Shown here one piece after another: positions 11,425-22,635 of a DNA stretch of 64,000 nucleotides. A program made the position numbers and the translations under genes. Source of the DNA: Phlyctochytrium arcticum (lineage: Eukaryota; Chytridiomycota; Chytridiomycetes; Chytridiales; Chytridiaceae); assembly GCA_025602905.1 (NCBI GenBank), contig JAHLKI010000002.1, forward strand, positions 496,001 through 560,000, in the 5' to 3' direction. The stretch's first letter is position 1; each line of letters starts with the position of its first letter. Under the pieces are notes generated by a model. That model ran no database searches and was not told the origin of the DNA. It was given only the letters and a program-made list of their open reading frames with translations.

Positions 11425-12881
11425 CCCAGCGCACAACTGCCTTTTTCACCGAAATGAACATACCAGCCTCGCTGAGGTAATCGGAGTTTTGACGCGCTCG
11501 CGAAATTCAACTTGCAAAATCAATATGGACCTGTCAGTCAATAAAAAATGTAGTAAAGTTACGCTTAAGTCTTCTGAAACTCAAGATTGAGTATGCTGCG
11601 GTAGACCTGTGAGATTTCATGCAGCACTGTATGGTTATGGTATCAGCTGTGTGCCCTTTGTTGACGGCGATTGTCATTTTAGATCACCCCCCCTGCCAGG
11701 ACCTGCCAATTCATTCCTCCACACAGTGAAGCGATCAGGATCCCCAAATCTCCTCAATTACCACCTAATGTCGCTCTAGTCCAAGTTTGAAGCAAATCCA
11801 CCGGGGCACATTCGAGCAATCATGGTGGGTAGCCCCCCCAAAAACAGGTCACCGCTACGATGTGGAGGCCGACTTTTGTCCCCTAACAGAGGTTCAGCTC
11901 GTAAACTGAAGACTCCAGAGAGCAAAAGAAAGATGCATTCACCCCCGGGTGTATTATTCGCAAGACCAAGAACAGTCCATCGTTATCTCACGGAGATCTT
12001 GGCCGGCTCATCACCGCCTTGACAAAGACATTACATTATATTTTAGTACTGATGCCAGACATAAGGACGCCTCGCTATGTAAGAATTTTTGGTTTTTTTG
12101 GGATCTAAATCGTCTACACCCACTGCTCCGATACAACTCAGAATAAATTCAAGACATATTTGACAACTTAGAGATCATCTCTGGTCAGTATGACTGCGCA
12201 AAATGTTGGAAAAGCGCACTATCAACTCCTCCAACATCTACATCTAAGGCAAAAAAAATGTTCTCAAACACGGCAACAAAGAGAAAGGTGCGCTGTTATC
12301 AAGTTTGGTACATAGATGCCCCGCATAAGCATAATTTGCCATCTGCAGCTATTGTGGGAAAAAAGCCTAATTGGACTCACCCAAAGTTAGCTACATTTAC
12401 CAATCCAACTCCAACGATTATTGTTATTGTAAAAGTTTGTGCACGATTGCTTCTGCGATTACCGAAGAGTTATGTTACGTATTTTCATGTCTCTACTATA
12501 AGCCCCGGGGGTGGCCACTTTCAAGCACACAATTGACCGCACCTACAGCCTTGAGCTCATCACATATCGTAGAATACATACAAACGAACAATATACTTCA
12601 TTTTCAGCCAATTCCACCGGGGCACATTTTTCCTCCAAATGTACATCCTCCCCACTGTTAACCAAGAATACCTCAAAAAACCGCACTTTTGGTGTTGTTT
12701 TGGGTCCCTGGTTGCTACAACATAAACTTAAATCAATATAGAAGGATCCCAGTCATATCTGGGTACTTGTCTGTGAGGTTTTTATTAATCGACTTGCGTC
12801 CAGAAAAAAGTCTGGGAAAAAATCGGCCGGGTCAGGTGGCTGTACATTTCATTTCGGTGGAAAAGGCAGTTGTGCGCTGGG
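11425..12881. mobile_element. Non-autonomous hAT-type DNA transposon
   Basis: The ends are inverted repeats beginning CCCAGCGCACAACTGCC and extending about 35 bp (through TTTTCACCGAAATGAA) with a mismatch or two. They are flanked by a perfect 8-bp direct repeat, GCGTATCG, at 11417-11424 and 12882-12889. An 8-bp target duplication is the hAT superfamily rule. The 1,457-bp interior is AT-rich and has no transposase frame, so movement would need a transposase from elsewhere. Its ends differ from those of the hAT element at 18183, so that one is not the obvious driver. A short internal motif (CCACCGGGGCACATT) occurs near 11800 and again near 12620. The perfect duplication suggests recent insertion beside YAE1. 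Confidence 0.85.
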
Positions 12882-13046
12882 GCGTATCGCGGTCTCCGCT
12901 CACGTGACCTGCAAGGCCCGCGTCCTGCGTCGGCCGCGTCGCTATAAACCTGGCAGATCTCACTAATTGTACTCGGTTTCCGACGCGATCTTCTTTACCA
13001 CCTCTCAAGCATCTCTCACAATTCAACATTCAAAATACATCCATCC

Positions 13047-16000
13047 ATGCCCGACATCTATCATATCACTCAACATGGCTTTACTACTTCTCCTGTAATC
13101 TTTAATGGCGATCTCCTTATACCCAAGGTCGAGATAGAAGGCCAAATTGATGTCAATAGAATCTCTGCTACCCCCATGTATGTAGTGCGAAATTATAACT
13201 TTTAAGAATTAACACACATCGTTGACAAATTGCAAAGTCTCTACTACCCTGGTCGTTTGCTAAAAGCCCTGGATGTCATCCGAATAAGCCCTTCCACGGT
13301 CCAGCCTTTTTACAACTCATCAACAGTCTTTCCCAAAATCCGTCTGTGCAAACCTCTCCCAACTCTTCCACAAGACGACCCCTTCAACCAATCACCAATC
13401 ACCAATCAACCCCGCCCCTTCCCGCATTTGCCCAACCGATGAGGGAGATGCCCAATCAAGGTAATTTGCCAGCAGTGTTCAGGTCGCATTAGAATAGATT
13501 ATCGCCAGAAGTTGGGAAGAAAATAATAACGAATCTTTAGCTCTTATCAAAAAAGTTCAGCAGTATCGGAACGAAATCGCCCGTCTGAAGAAGGAGCTCC
13601 AACAAATGAGAACGGACATGCCGGAACTGGCTGCCATTCTGCAGTACAAAGGTCGAAACGACTTGATGTCGAAGAAAGAAAGGAGTTAAAGTTGGCGTAT
13701 TTCCGCAAGCGATTGGACGACGCGGAGAGAAAAGCTAGCATTGTCGTGAACGAGGAGAATAAACACATCTTGGAAGCGGCCAAGTTGTTCAAAAAATATC
13801 ATTCCGCGGTGTCAGACTCCTTTTCAGATGAGACAGAAGACTTGGTTACGGCGATCATGAAGGCGGTTGTAGATGGCTGCCTTACCCCCAGTCATTTCAT
13901 CTGGGATTTCATAGTCTCGCAGGTAAGCCACTACATTGCGCTTTAGAAAGTTAAAAGTTATTGTTTCCCGCAGGTGTTTAACGTACAAACCAGGCAAACT
14001 TTTACACTATCAAAGACTTTAGGGGGGGAGCGGCTAGCATCTTCCCCCAAAAAGTCATTGATTTCTGTCTCGAATATGAAACATCCTTTGGATCCCGGGC
14101 ATATCAATTCCCGCAAGGCAAAGGATGGCAAGGCGTCGGCAAAAATAAAGTTCTTTCTCCTACATCGTGGGAGGGGAACTTTATTTTGCCGTCTGTCAGA
14201 ACCATCCAGCGCAATCGCGCATCTCTACCCATCCAAATTGTAGGAATGGACCCAGAATGGATGGACCAGATTGCAGCAGATTTCAAGGCCAAACAAGCCG
14301 CTGTAGGGCAGAGACAGCTGGTCGGTGGAGTGGGTGTCGATGAAACGGACTACGGTGTCGTTACCGTGCAGCGACGTGATGGGAAATTGATGGGGACGAT
14401 TTGTGACATCTCGGTGATATGTCTGTATTCATTAGTTGTAGCGTTGTAGCCCCGAGGACTTGAGTCCTGGTAGGAGCGGCCTTTCGTAGCATAGCTGTTC
14501 TGCCGAAATCGCGCCAGAGCGCGTAGATCGTGGGAACTTCCTTAGCACTGTTCAGCCGCCGCGATGTGCGGGGTTCTATTAGTCAAGTAGTTTAGCCAGT
14601 TCTCCTATTGTATACATTCTTATAAAAAGGTAGCCTGGGCCCGCCCCGAAGGAGGGAAGGGGGGGACCCTGACCGCCTATAATACATATTGATCGTTTAC
14701 CACCATATCATCGACCCAGAGCGTCTGTCCCTGTTACTTGTCATACGATTGACCTTGGCCCAGATCTCAATCGGGACGTCCTCTCTTTCCCAACGTCAGC
14801 GAAACGGAGGAACTCATCAATGCTTACGAGCTCCAAGTCCAGGCCCTGTCAGCTGCCCTGCGTGGTGATGACGTGTTGATCAAGCATTCGTCGGGCGATA
14901 CTCGGTTACCCGAGGGTTTCGAGTGCCTCTTGAGAAACACAATCGAAAAGTTCGAAGACTGGCCAGACCTTCTGGAGGATCATGCTGATGATGCCAAGGA
15001 GCGGGCATCAGCAAAGGAGAAGAAGATAGGAGAGCGGGATGCCCAGCGAGCTGCAGATGGTGTTGCACCATCTACTAGCCATCAATCGCTGGCAGTACTT
15101 GCCACGCACCAAAACAATGCAGATAAGAGCATCATTCTCATTGTCAAGATTCAAACGGCACTTCGACAATGTCGTGCCTTTCTCAGCGAACTATCCAACC
15201 CCATCATTGAAAACATGACTGCTGCTGGACCAATTCCCTATATACCCCCGCCACCCTCTTCATGATCCGCCACACGCCTCGGATTCTTGAGTTCATTGAA
15301 TTCCTTCTTTCTATCTTCATTACTACCACCATTCATCTCCTTCCCCGAGCCAAAAAATTGCAGGTTTGGACATTTTCGGACTCCCAACGTCTCTTCTCGC
15401 GAATTGCATTCGCGTGTTTTGTGGATGCTCCCAACCGAGATCAAAATAAGGCAATCCTGAAAATTCTTCTGGAAGAGTTTGATAAGCGAGGAGTTCCCGT
15501 CATCTCAGTTTGCTGCGATGGCGCAAGTCATAATCTGAGTACAAAAGGAATTGACCAGCCAGTCTTCATCACCGCAGTAGGTTTGGTTCCGTTGCGATTT
15601 CACCAATTGCTAATTTATCTTTCAGATTTGGCGCCAAGAGATGGAAGAGTTAGAGGATAAAGTGGGAGCTGGCATGCGCTCTGGAAGAGGAGTCGCGAGA
15701 ATATATACTTTCATCCAATTCGAAACGATGGAAGGACTCGCAGGCTGCGTTTGGAGCGTTATTTAAATTTCAGCTACCCAATGACCTCACAACACTCCTA
15801 CAAAACTTCCTGACCCAACCTATCTACATCCGACGTCTCTTCCATAGCATCTCCCAAGTTGTCACACTTGATCCCTTGGCAACAAGGTCGGATGTACTGG
15901 ATCTTTTGCTCGATTGGATCCAAAATCGGGATGATTTTGAGAAGCGCAGCGAACAGTTGCGTAGGTTGGACGGCGAGATGGTTGACTGCGGTCGCCTGTT

Positions 16001-17324
16001 CACCCTCGCAGCCATTATCGCCTGGACGGACCACAATGGTCGCGCGCCAATTGCATTACTGAGAGAGTGGTTGGTTCGGGTGCGGGTAGAGGCAAGGATG
16101 CGAGAAATGGCAGCAGTAGGATTTGACTTCTTTTCTGCGCCATACGTACCGGAGCCGAACCCGCTTAACCCTGAGCTTCCCCTCGTGATCGCTGTGGACC
16201 CGGACCACGTCCTTAAGCGGTGGATGAAGCACCTCACCACGTCCGGCTTTGGTAATTTTATTAACAAAGCCGCTTGGGAGAAGATTGCTTCTGATCCTCG
16301 CAATGACGCTGTGATGGGTTTATGGTGGTGGAACCGCGACTCTCAGAATGTGGCAGACGCAAAAGATGGTTGTTCTGCAGCGGTGGAGAAACTTCTGCTT
16401 GAGGCCGGATGTCCCGAAGAAGCCTTGTTGTGCAGGCTCTTGCGTGAAGCTTTTGAATCATTTGACAAGAGTGGGCTATCGGAGGAGGAGCGGGTCGCTC
16501 GGATCAATCGCTTATTGGCATGGCTGACCCCAAAAGTTTGTGGTTTCTTCTATAACGAACCATGCTCCAGTCATCTCCCCCAAATCCCATATCACCTCCG
16601 CCAAGTGACGCCTCGCCCCCAAACTGACTATCAACCGGACACGTGCCTCCCCATTGAGCTGATAGAGGCAACTCTATCACTGTGTTATGGACGGATGGCC
16701 ATAGTCCAATATTTGGAGAGCCATCCCCAAAATATCATATATCAACAACAACTATCATCTTCCCCACCATCAGCACACATTCCACTCTTTAACGACCGAT
16801 GGAGACAGAGTAACGACGTGGAAAACTTGTTCTCCCAGCTAAAAGCAAATCTTGGAAAAGGTTTGACTCTTGATGCATCCTAAATAACCTGTTCTAACAA
16901 CCATTTTAGCTGGAAGGGCCAGATTAATAAAGCACTTCCATCCGAAACCTTTAGGACCTTGCGCAATCTCAAATTTCTGCAAAGTGTAAGTCCTCCTACA
17001 GCAGTTCTTTTATGGTCAACAAAATTTACGCTATCGCAGATGGACATGCAAGAAAATGGTGCGATGGGCTACTCGCGACCCGGCAGGCGGGGCCATGCCT
17101 ACGAACAGAAAGAGTTTTGCAAGGGTATCAGTAGGCTGGGCGAGTGGAACACTGGCAAAACAGGCGCGCAGCCACGAGAAGCTGATACCCTGGCCCGAAA
17201 GCGCGTCCGCGATGACAATACTGCAGCTCCATGCCAACGCACCAGGGATTATCATCAAATTTTTACTGATGTTGCTGGTCGCACTCGACCTTCCACTATG
17301 GTATGGTATTTGCCTTGCTGCTGA
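13047..17324 (+). pseudogene. Decayed P-element/THAP9-like DDE transposase
   Basis: A TATAAA-containing promoter (near 12941) precedes MPDIYHITQHGF. A Lys/Gln-rich coiled coil follows (13545-13800), then a core with LVGGVGVDETDYG and DGKLMGTICD (14310-14420), VISVCCDGASHN (15500), DPDHVLKRWMKHL (16195) and RQSNDVENLFSQLK (16810). The order of these motifs matches P-element and THAP9 transposases (first Asp strand, second Asp with GxxxN, D-x2-H-x2-K, and the final Glu region). No THAP finger is seen at the N-terminus. Continuous reading needs frame changes that splicing does not explain, for example near 13650 and 15690, and about 400 bp around 14460-14800 has no clear coding, so the copy is probably dead. 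No terminal repeats were found; the outer limits are those of the coding remnants. Confidence 0.6.
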
Positions 17325-18174
17325 TCACACAACTGACCGAAAGTTACATCTAGTCGTCTGAATGATTTTCCTCGTCTGGTCCACCTCTCTCTCTGTCCGG
17401 TCTCTCATCTGCGGTGTCTCGCGTCCGGTCTCTCTCTCTCTGGTCTCTCGTCTCTGTTCTGTCTCCAATGTTTCTTTTTTTCATTTTCCACATTCTAGTC
17501 CATCACATTGTCATCGTTTTCTTCACATTATTTATTTACTTACGCTATATTTATGATACTTCGCATTCTTTCCCACACATGCTTCGTACCATACCACTAC
17601 TTAGATTGTCGGTCGGCAAACACCTACAAAAGAGGTAGACGATCAAAACAAAACACTTAAAAGGTTCTGACGAAGGGTAATTTGTTGATTGGTTCCGTAA
17701 GTACGTTTAATTTATTAGCGCAATGTCTACATGTGCAGCCCCAAACTTTGTGTGCTAAATGGACAGCAAATGTGAGTTATTCATGAAGGGAGGGAGAGCG
17801 CCCTGACTTAAAGTGTGAGTGTACTTACCAAAAGGTGTCGGACACTCTTCTCACTACTGTCACCAATCATTGTAATAATGACACCGCTGTACTTCTCAAG
17901 GTTTGGAAATTTTGACCGATCAGCTTCGCTGACCAGACCGATGCAGCAGTCATTTTTGAAGACTTTGACGGCCTGGAACTTCCTCACGGTCTCTAAACAG
18001 ATTCATTGGGTCAGATATTGGGATCAGAGTCTGATCGCTTTCAATTTTGTACGTACTATTGCCCGCCTTCGAACGGATAGCAAAACTGGTGACGGCGGCT
18101 TTAAACGTCACCGAGTGCTGAGTGCTTGCTGAGGGTTTACCCCGAAGTGTTGTCCGCCAAAATTATACCGGGCC
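17325..18174. other. Intergenic with CT-rich low-complexity tract
   Basis: Positions 17380-17470 are a degenerate CTCT/GTCTC tract. The rest has only short open frames with no motif. The hAT element begins at the right edge. Confidence 0.4.
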
Positions 18175-18182
18175 CAAAATCC

Positions 18183-20779
18183 TAGGGGTGGGAAGTCGTA
18201 AATTACGGGTTGTAAATTACCGTAACAAACCAGTAATTTACACGTAAATTTTATATTTTACCGTAAGTTATGATCGAGGCTTGGCAGCTAAGCCGCACAG
18301 CCATGGCTGGCGGACTTTGGATCTGAATTTCTGAAAAAATTTTGGATCTGGAATTTCAAATTTGCATAGCTTGATGGACTTCCACAGTACTTTTCAACCG
18401 AGTCAACCCATCAAGCTCATCAACAACTTTGGCTGCTGAAGCACACTGCTCAGCATGGTAAAACCCCGAAATCCCCTGTTGGACAGGGAGTTCTCATACA
18501 CAAGAGAAGCTGACAAGGCCAAAAGAATGTTCAAATGCATACATTGCTCGGCTACCGGAGCAGAGAATGCTACCAGACAAATAACCCACTTAAACACATG
18601 CAACAATTACCGTACACTTGCTCAAGCTCGACAGTTTGGGAGCTCCACCTTAACAGCAGCCACCTTACCAACAAGCGCACGAGTCAAGGTTTACAGTCGT
18701 GAAGAGAAGCACATGTTTGATCGAAAGTTTGCCTTGGCTAACTACATGACAGGTACGGTTGAAACATGTTAACCATCATTCTAGAAGTTTTTGTCTAAGA
18801 CTCACATTGCTTCAGCTCGTCCTTTTACCCAGTATGAAGACAAATGGACAATCGACGCATTCAAACTGTTCAACTACAAGCCCCCCAACCGAAAAGCTTT
18901 GTCAAACAGGCTTCTTGACCTGCAGTTTGAAGAAGAGTCAGCAATTGTAAAGCTGGCCCTTGCGGACGCCCCCCTCATTACTTTCACCACTGATGCCAGT
19001 GATGCTGTGATGGGGAATCGGATCATGAACCTTTGTGCCGTGCTTGATGACAAAGTTCTCCTCCTGGACCTCGCTGACACTTTGAACGCGGCTCACACGG
19101 CAGAGTTCACAGCCGAGTGGGTGAAAGTCCGTATCATTAACGCCGTCAATGGTTAGACCAACAACTTGCGTTCTTAATGTGAATTACTAACCTTCTCATT
19201 CATTCTTAACAGTTGATCTCCGTAAAGTGAATTCAATCAATTCCGACACCTGTAACACAATGCAATCTTTCTGGTCAATCCTCGAAAGGGATCCGCAGTT
19301 CGCTCAAACATTCTTCGTGCCTTGTATTTGTCATGTTCTTCAACTCCTCGTGAAAGACTTTTTAGAAGATCCAGGCATTGAACCGATGGTGAAACTGGCC
19401 CACAGTATTGTCTCCTCATTCAACAAATCGAAAAAACAACTTGGAATCCTCCATGCAATTCAGAGAGAACGGGGTGAACCAGTGTGGAATTTGTCAAGTC
19501 TGTGATCACCCACTGGGGAACGCAGTACAAAATGTTCAAGCGCCTCATGGAGGTCAAGGAATCGCTCAAAGTATATGCTACCCGCCAAGATTGTGAGTTT
19601 GATGCCGCTGGGAGGGATTGATTGTCTGGTGAATGTAGGATGGTACGTACTTCATATGTTGACCAGTTCTTTCATTGCAAAAACACTGACCCATCATATC
19701 TGAAAAAAGGTGGCAGATAGTTGAGGTGCTTGTAGATTATCTTCAACCCATTGATCACTCTCTGAGGAAGGCGGAAGCCGATACTTTCTCTGTTGGTAAA
19801 ATTATCAAGGAGTGGGGTGCTATGAGACACTCCTTGAGTGTTTTACAAACCAGATACACATGATTCACCCCGATTTGGATAAAGTTGACGCCAGGTACAG
19901 CCGAAAACACAGGGGTATTAATCTCCTTGAACTACTGTAAATCGTTTCCCTCTAGATGGCGATACGTTGTTTGTGATGTACATGCACTCAGCTTTTTTCT
20001 GCACCCTGAGCATGTTGGCGAGCCTCTTCAGGGAGAATTTCACACCAGATTTGTGAATGCTGTCCAGAAGCATGTTGGGCCGGTTGCGCAGATGGATGCC
20101 TTGAGACAATTTGGGCTTTTCCGCACTCGACAGGGCCCATTCTCAGGAAGAAGTCCTATTTGGCTGCATTCCAATCAGCCCGAGGTGTTTTGGGGCCTTT
20201 TGCAGACCGAGGCACCCATTCTTGCAGGATTAGCGTTTCGTGTGTTCAAGGTTACTGCACATAGCGAGGCAAGTGAAAGAGCTTTCTTCACCCATAACCA
20301 CATTCATTTGGATGATCGAGCTACGCTGACACCCGAGAGAACAATGAAGCTAGCTTTTATCTATTGTAACCATCGAGCCTTGCAAGATACAAGATATCAT
20401 GTACAGTGGCGACAGCAAGTTCAGGATGCCCGTACAGTACCGGATGAGTCTTCTGATGATGAAGAAAGCGAGTAAAGTTAGCTTATCCTGGTTATGCTGT
20501 ATTGATGCCTTTAGTACCTACTATGATATTATATACCATTGAACCCAATTTGAACAAATCCACTACAGTACCACATATTCATGTCTCTCAAGCAAAAACT
20601 GGAGACGCAGCATCATCCAGAAGTTCCCAGAACCCCTCGCACTTGCAGTCTTACCAAAACCTGCTGACCAATAAACATTGACTCATAACTGTAAGTAACA
20701 GACCGGTAAATTACGTAAGTTACAATAGGTTGTAAATTACACGTAATTTTTTTAAGTTACCGGTAATTTCCCACCCCTA
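18183..20779 (+). mobile_element. hAT DNA transposon, with TIRs and 8-bp target duplication
   Basis: The ends are TAGGGGTGGGAA and its complement TTCCCACCCCTA. They are flanked by a perfect 8-bp direct repeat, CAAAATCC, at 18175-18182 and 20780-20787. Both subterminal regions carry several GTAAATTAC/GTAATTTAC-type repeats, probable transposase-binding sites. The 2,597-bp interior encodes one transposase on the plus strand. Intact TIRs and duplication imply insertion recent enough for the ends to survive. Confidence 0.9.
18455..20475 (+). pseudogene. hAT transposase (BED finger, RNase-H-like core, dimerisation tail), probably frameshifted
   Basis: Exon 1 (18455-18752) carries a BED-type finger, FKCIHCSATGAENATRQITH. 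Exon 2 (18816-19151) holds the first catalytic region, FTTDASDAVMGNRIMNL. Exon 3 starts at 19213 and has FVPCICHVLQLLVKDFL, the conserved CHxxnL region. A C-terminal part from about 19900 to 20475 has APILAGLAFRVFKV and HSEASERAFFTHN followed by a Leu/Thr-rich stretch, the hAT dimerisation domain with its catalytic Glu. Near 19480-19500 the frame jumps from VWNLSSL to FVKSVITHWGTQYKMF without a plausible intron, so this copy looks broken at one point unless that is a sequence error. The gene ends in an acidic SSDDEESE. In the family it would excise and reinsert hAT elements in the nucleus. Confidence 0.75.
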
Positions 20780-20959
20780 CAAAATCCTTAACTAAATCAC
20801 GTACAGTCACCGTGCCAGTGCATTTCCGTGGCTACGCCTTAAAAGGCCCTTTTAGTGATGACTCAAAACGTTACTCATACCGTTACTTTCCGATGGACCC
20901 GGCATTTCCCGCCTTAGGAGCACAGTAGGCCTTGGCGGGCCTCATTGAAGTCATCCGAC

Positions 20960-21090
20960 AAGGACAAGACAAATGAAAAGGAAAAAGGACAAAGACAAAA
21001 ACAAGAACAAGAACAAGGACCAAGGCAAAAGACAAAATACAAAGACAAAAACCAGGACAAAAGACTGAGAAAGAGACAAGCTCCGGATTT
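20960..21090. repeat. AC/AG-rich purine low-complexity tract
   Basis: Degenerate hexamer-like repetition of GACAAA/AACAAG units on the plus strand. Long open frames across it (Lys/Gln/Asp-rich, or Phe/Leu/Ser-rich on the other strand) are composition artefacts. Confidence 0.7.
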
Positions 21091-21406
21091 TCCCACGGCA
21101 ACAAAGATAAAGACTGGACACCTCCGCGCACATCCTACGGTGAAGAACGACCGGCCTCCTCTCACAAGACATAGAGTTGGATTGAGCCAAACCCCCAAAA
21201 CGGCCATAAGTCGGTGGTTTTCTTCACAAACAGCTCCCTCCCGCCCTGGTGGAGAAGGGGATTAACATGGAAGAATACTGCATCGGCATCCTTGACTTCC
21301 TCGTCAACCTGTGACACGGAATGAACATTGGTCATTCCTTGCGTGATTCATCACATATCATATCTTCCTCAGTGTTTGCTCCCCTGCGAGGGCCGGCGGC
21401 AGGCAA

Positions 21407-21527
21407 GGGGGGGTGCGGGGGTCTCCCCCGCCTCATGAGCAATGAATTTGAACAAGGCTGGACCAAGTGAATTTTACAAGCTTCTGAACTTCTGAGGGGG
21501 GGTGCGGGGGTCTCCCCCGCCTCATGA
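21407..21527. repeat. Twin identical GC-hairpin repeats
   Basis: An identical 32-nt unit occurs at 21407-21438 and 21496-21527, 89 bp apart. Each is a run of seven G, then the hairpin GCGGGGG-TCT-CCCCCGC (stem 7, loop 3), then CTCATGA. Similar compact GC hairpins are known as mobile clusters in fungal mitochondrial genomes, but here the flanks look nuclear. Confidence 0.75.
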
Positions 21528-22394
21528 ATAATGACACTGAATAAACTGAGCGTATACTTTGTCACATTTCCCCGAGTATTGCGATAACCAAGTACAGTCC
21601 ACTTCGTGCACATAGATGGAAAATTCCAAACAACACCTAGCCGCCTGCCAGATTGAAGGGATAGCCAACGCACACCCGCGTGCAATGGTCTGATTAAAAC
21701 TTATAGAAGACAAAGATGCAAAGACAGGCAACGATATCTTATAACTTGTAAAAAAGTCACAAGCAGAGAAGGAAATAAATAAAATGATAGTTGACAGCTT
21801 ATCAGACCCCAGGCTTGCAGTGGAGAGTTGAATAGTTTTACTCAAACAAATATCGAATGAACTACAACGATATTTAGCGGCCTGTTAGGTCATTCGGGGG
21901 CGAATATATGCCACTTGCGCAAGGGAGAGATCAAAAGTTATATATAAGCAGAGGTGTCAAGAAACAACATGATAGTTGTTTGCTTGTAATTCAATATCTT
22001 CCTCAAGACATACATATCGCTTTTTGATTCTGCTGCAAACTCAAAGTACCCATACCTGTCCTCGTAAACCCTCAGCACTGTTGGTTTGTCGCATCGCAAC
22101 GAGCCCCAGGATAATCCCCAACTTTAGCCGACTGGCCGCATCCTTCTGGATGTTTCGAGCACTTTCTGCCGTTGTCAGCTTTGTTGAGTCCTACGATCAT
22201 AATTCGTTCCTTCAGCGTCCGCGGCATGGTGATCCCAGACGATTGCTTCACTTTCTGCTTCACTTTTACGCGCAGAGATCTGGTCGTGAGCTGGTCGGCT
22301 CGAAACACGTCGGAAGATCCCGGAGGACCGCATCCGGTTATTCCCGGGCCCGCGCATAAACCTAAGCCCTGTTCACATCATTTTGCGGCTACTA

Positions 22395-22456
22395 GGGGTT
22401 GTCAGCACCCTGGTCGTCCATGGCGATATGTAATGTAAAGGATTTGACGGTGAGCC
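22395..22456 (+). repeat. Displaced copy of the YAE1 start region, one flank inverted
   Basis: Positions 22414-22456 match 11328-11370 perfectly over 43 bp, covering the YAE1 start codon and about 35 bp of its 5' flank. Next to it, 22395-22413 is the reverse complement of 11370-11388. It is a rearranged duplicate rather than a gene, and lies about 95 bp upstream of tRNA-Arg. Confidence 0.85.
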
Positions 22457-22549
22457 TGACCAAACCCGGTAGAACTTTTGACCCCAATGAGTAATGAGAT
22501 TTGACAGCTGCGGGGAATATAAACTCTGGCCAGCTCAGGTTGGGAAGAA

Positions 22550-22623
22550 GGTCTCGTGGCGCAATCGGATAGCGCACCCCACTTCTAATGGGGAGGCTGC
22601 AGGTTCGACCCCTGCCGGGATCG
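22550..22623 (+). tRNA. tRNA-Arg (anticodon UCU), intronless
   Basis: The 74 nt fold as a standard cloverleaf. The acceptor stem is GGTCTCG with CGGGATC (two G-U pairs), the D stem GCGC/GCGC, the anticodon stem CCCCA/TGGGG with loop CTTCTAA (anticodon TCT, reads AGA), and the T arm GCAGG-TTCGACC-CCTGC, with G as the discriminator base. The A box (TGGCGCAATCGG) and B box (GGTTCGACCCC) are internal, as for RNA polymerase III genes. Confidence 0.95.
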
Positions 22624-22626
22624 TTC

Positions 22627-22634
22627 TTTTTTTT
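22627..22634 (+). terminator. RNA polymerase III terminator
   Basis: An eight-T run three bases after the tRNA-Arg discriminator base, followed by a second T run. Confidence 0.85.
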
Positions 22635-22635
22635 C

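Larger units (their letters stand above)
20788..22394. other. Intergenic, repeat-bearing
   Basis: Holds a purine-rich tract and two GC hairpins (listed separately). A 78-codon minus-strand frame at 22308-22072 has several Cys residues (KCSKHPEGCG), but nothing supports it as a gene. Confidence 0.4.

Noticed and set aside
20883..21265. Lys/Gln-rich and Phe/Leu/Ser-rich frames at 20.9-21.3 kb
   Set aside because: Products of the purine-rich low-complexity tract read in different frames.
22072..22308. 78-codon Cys-containing minus-strand frame
   Set aside because: No recognisable family, no splice partners, in repeat-bearing DNA.
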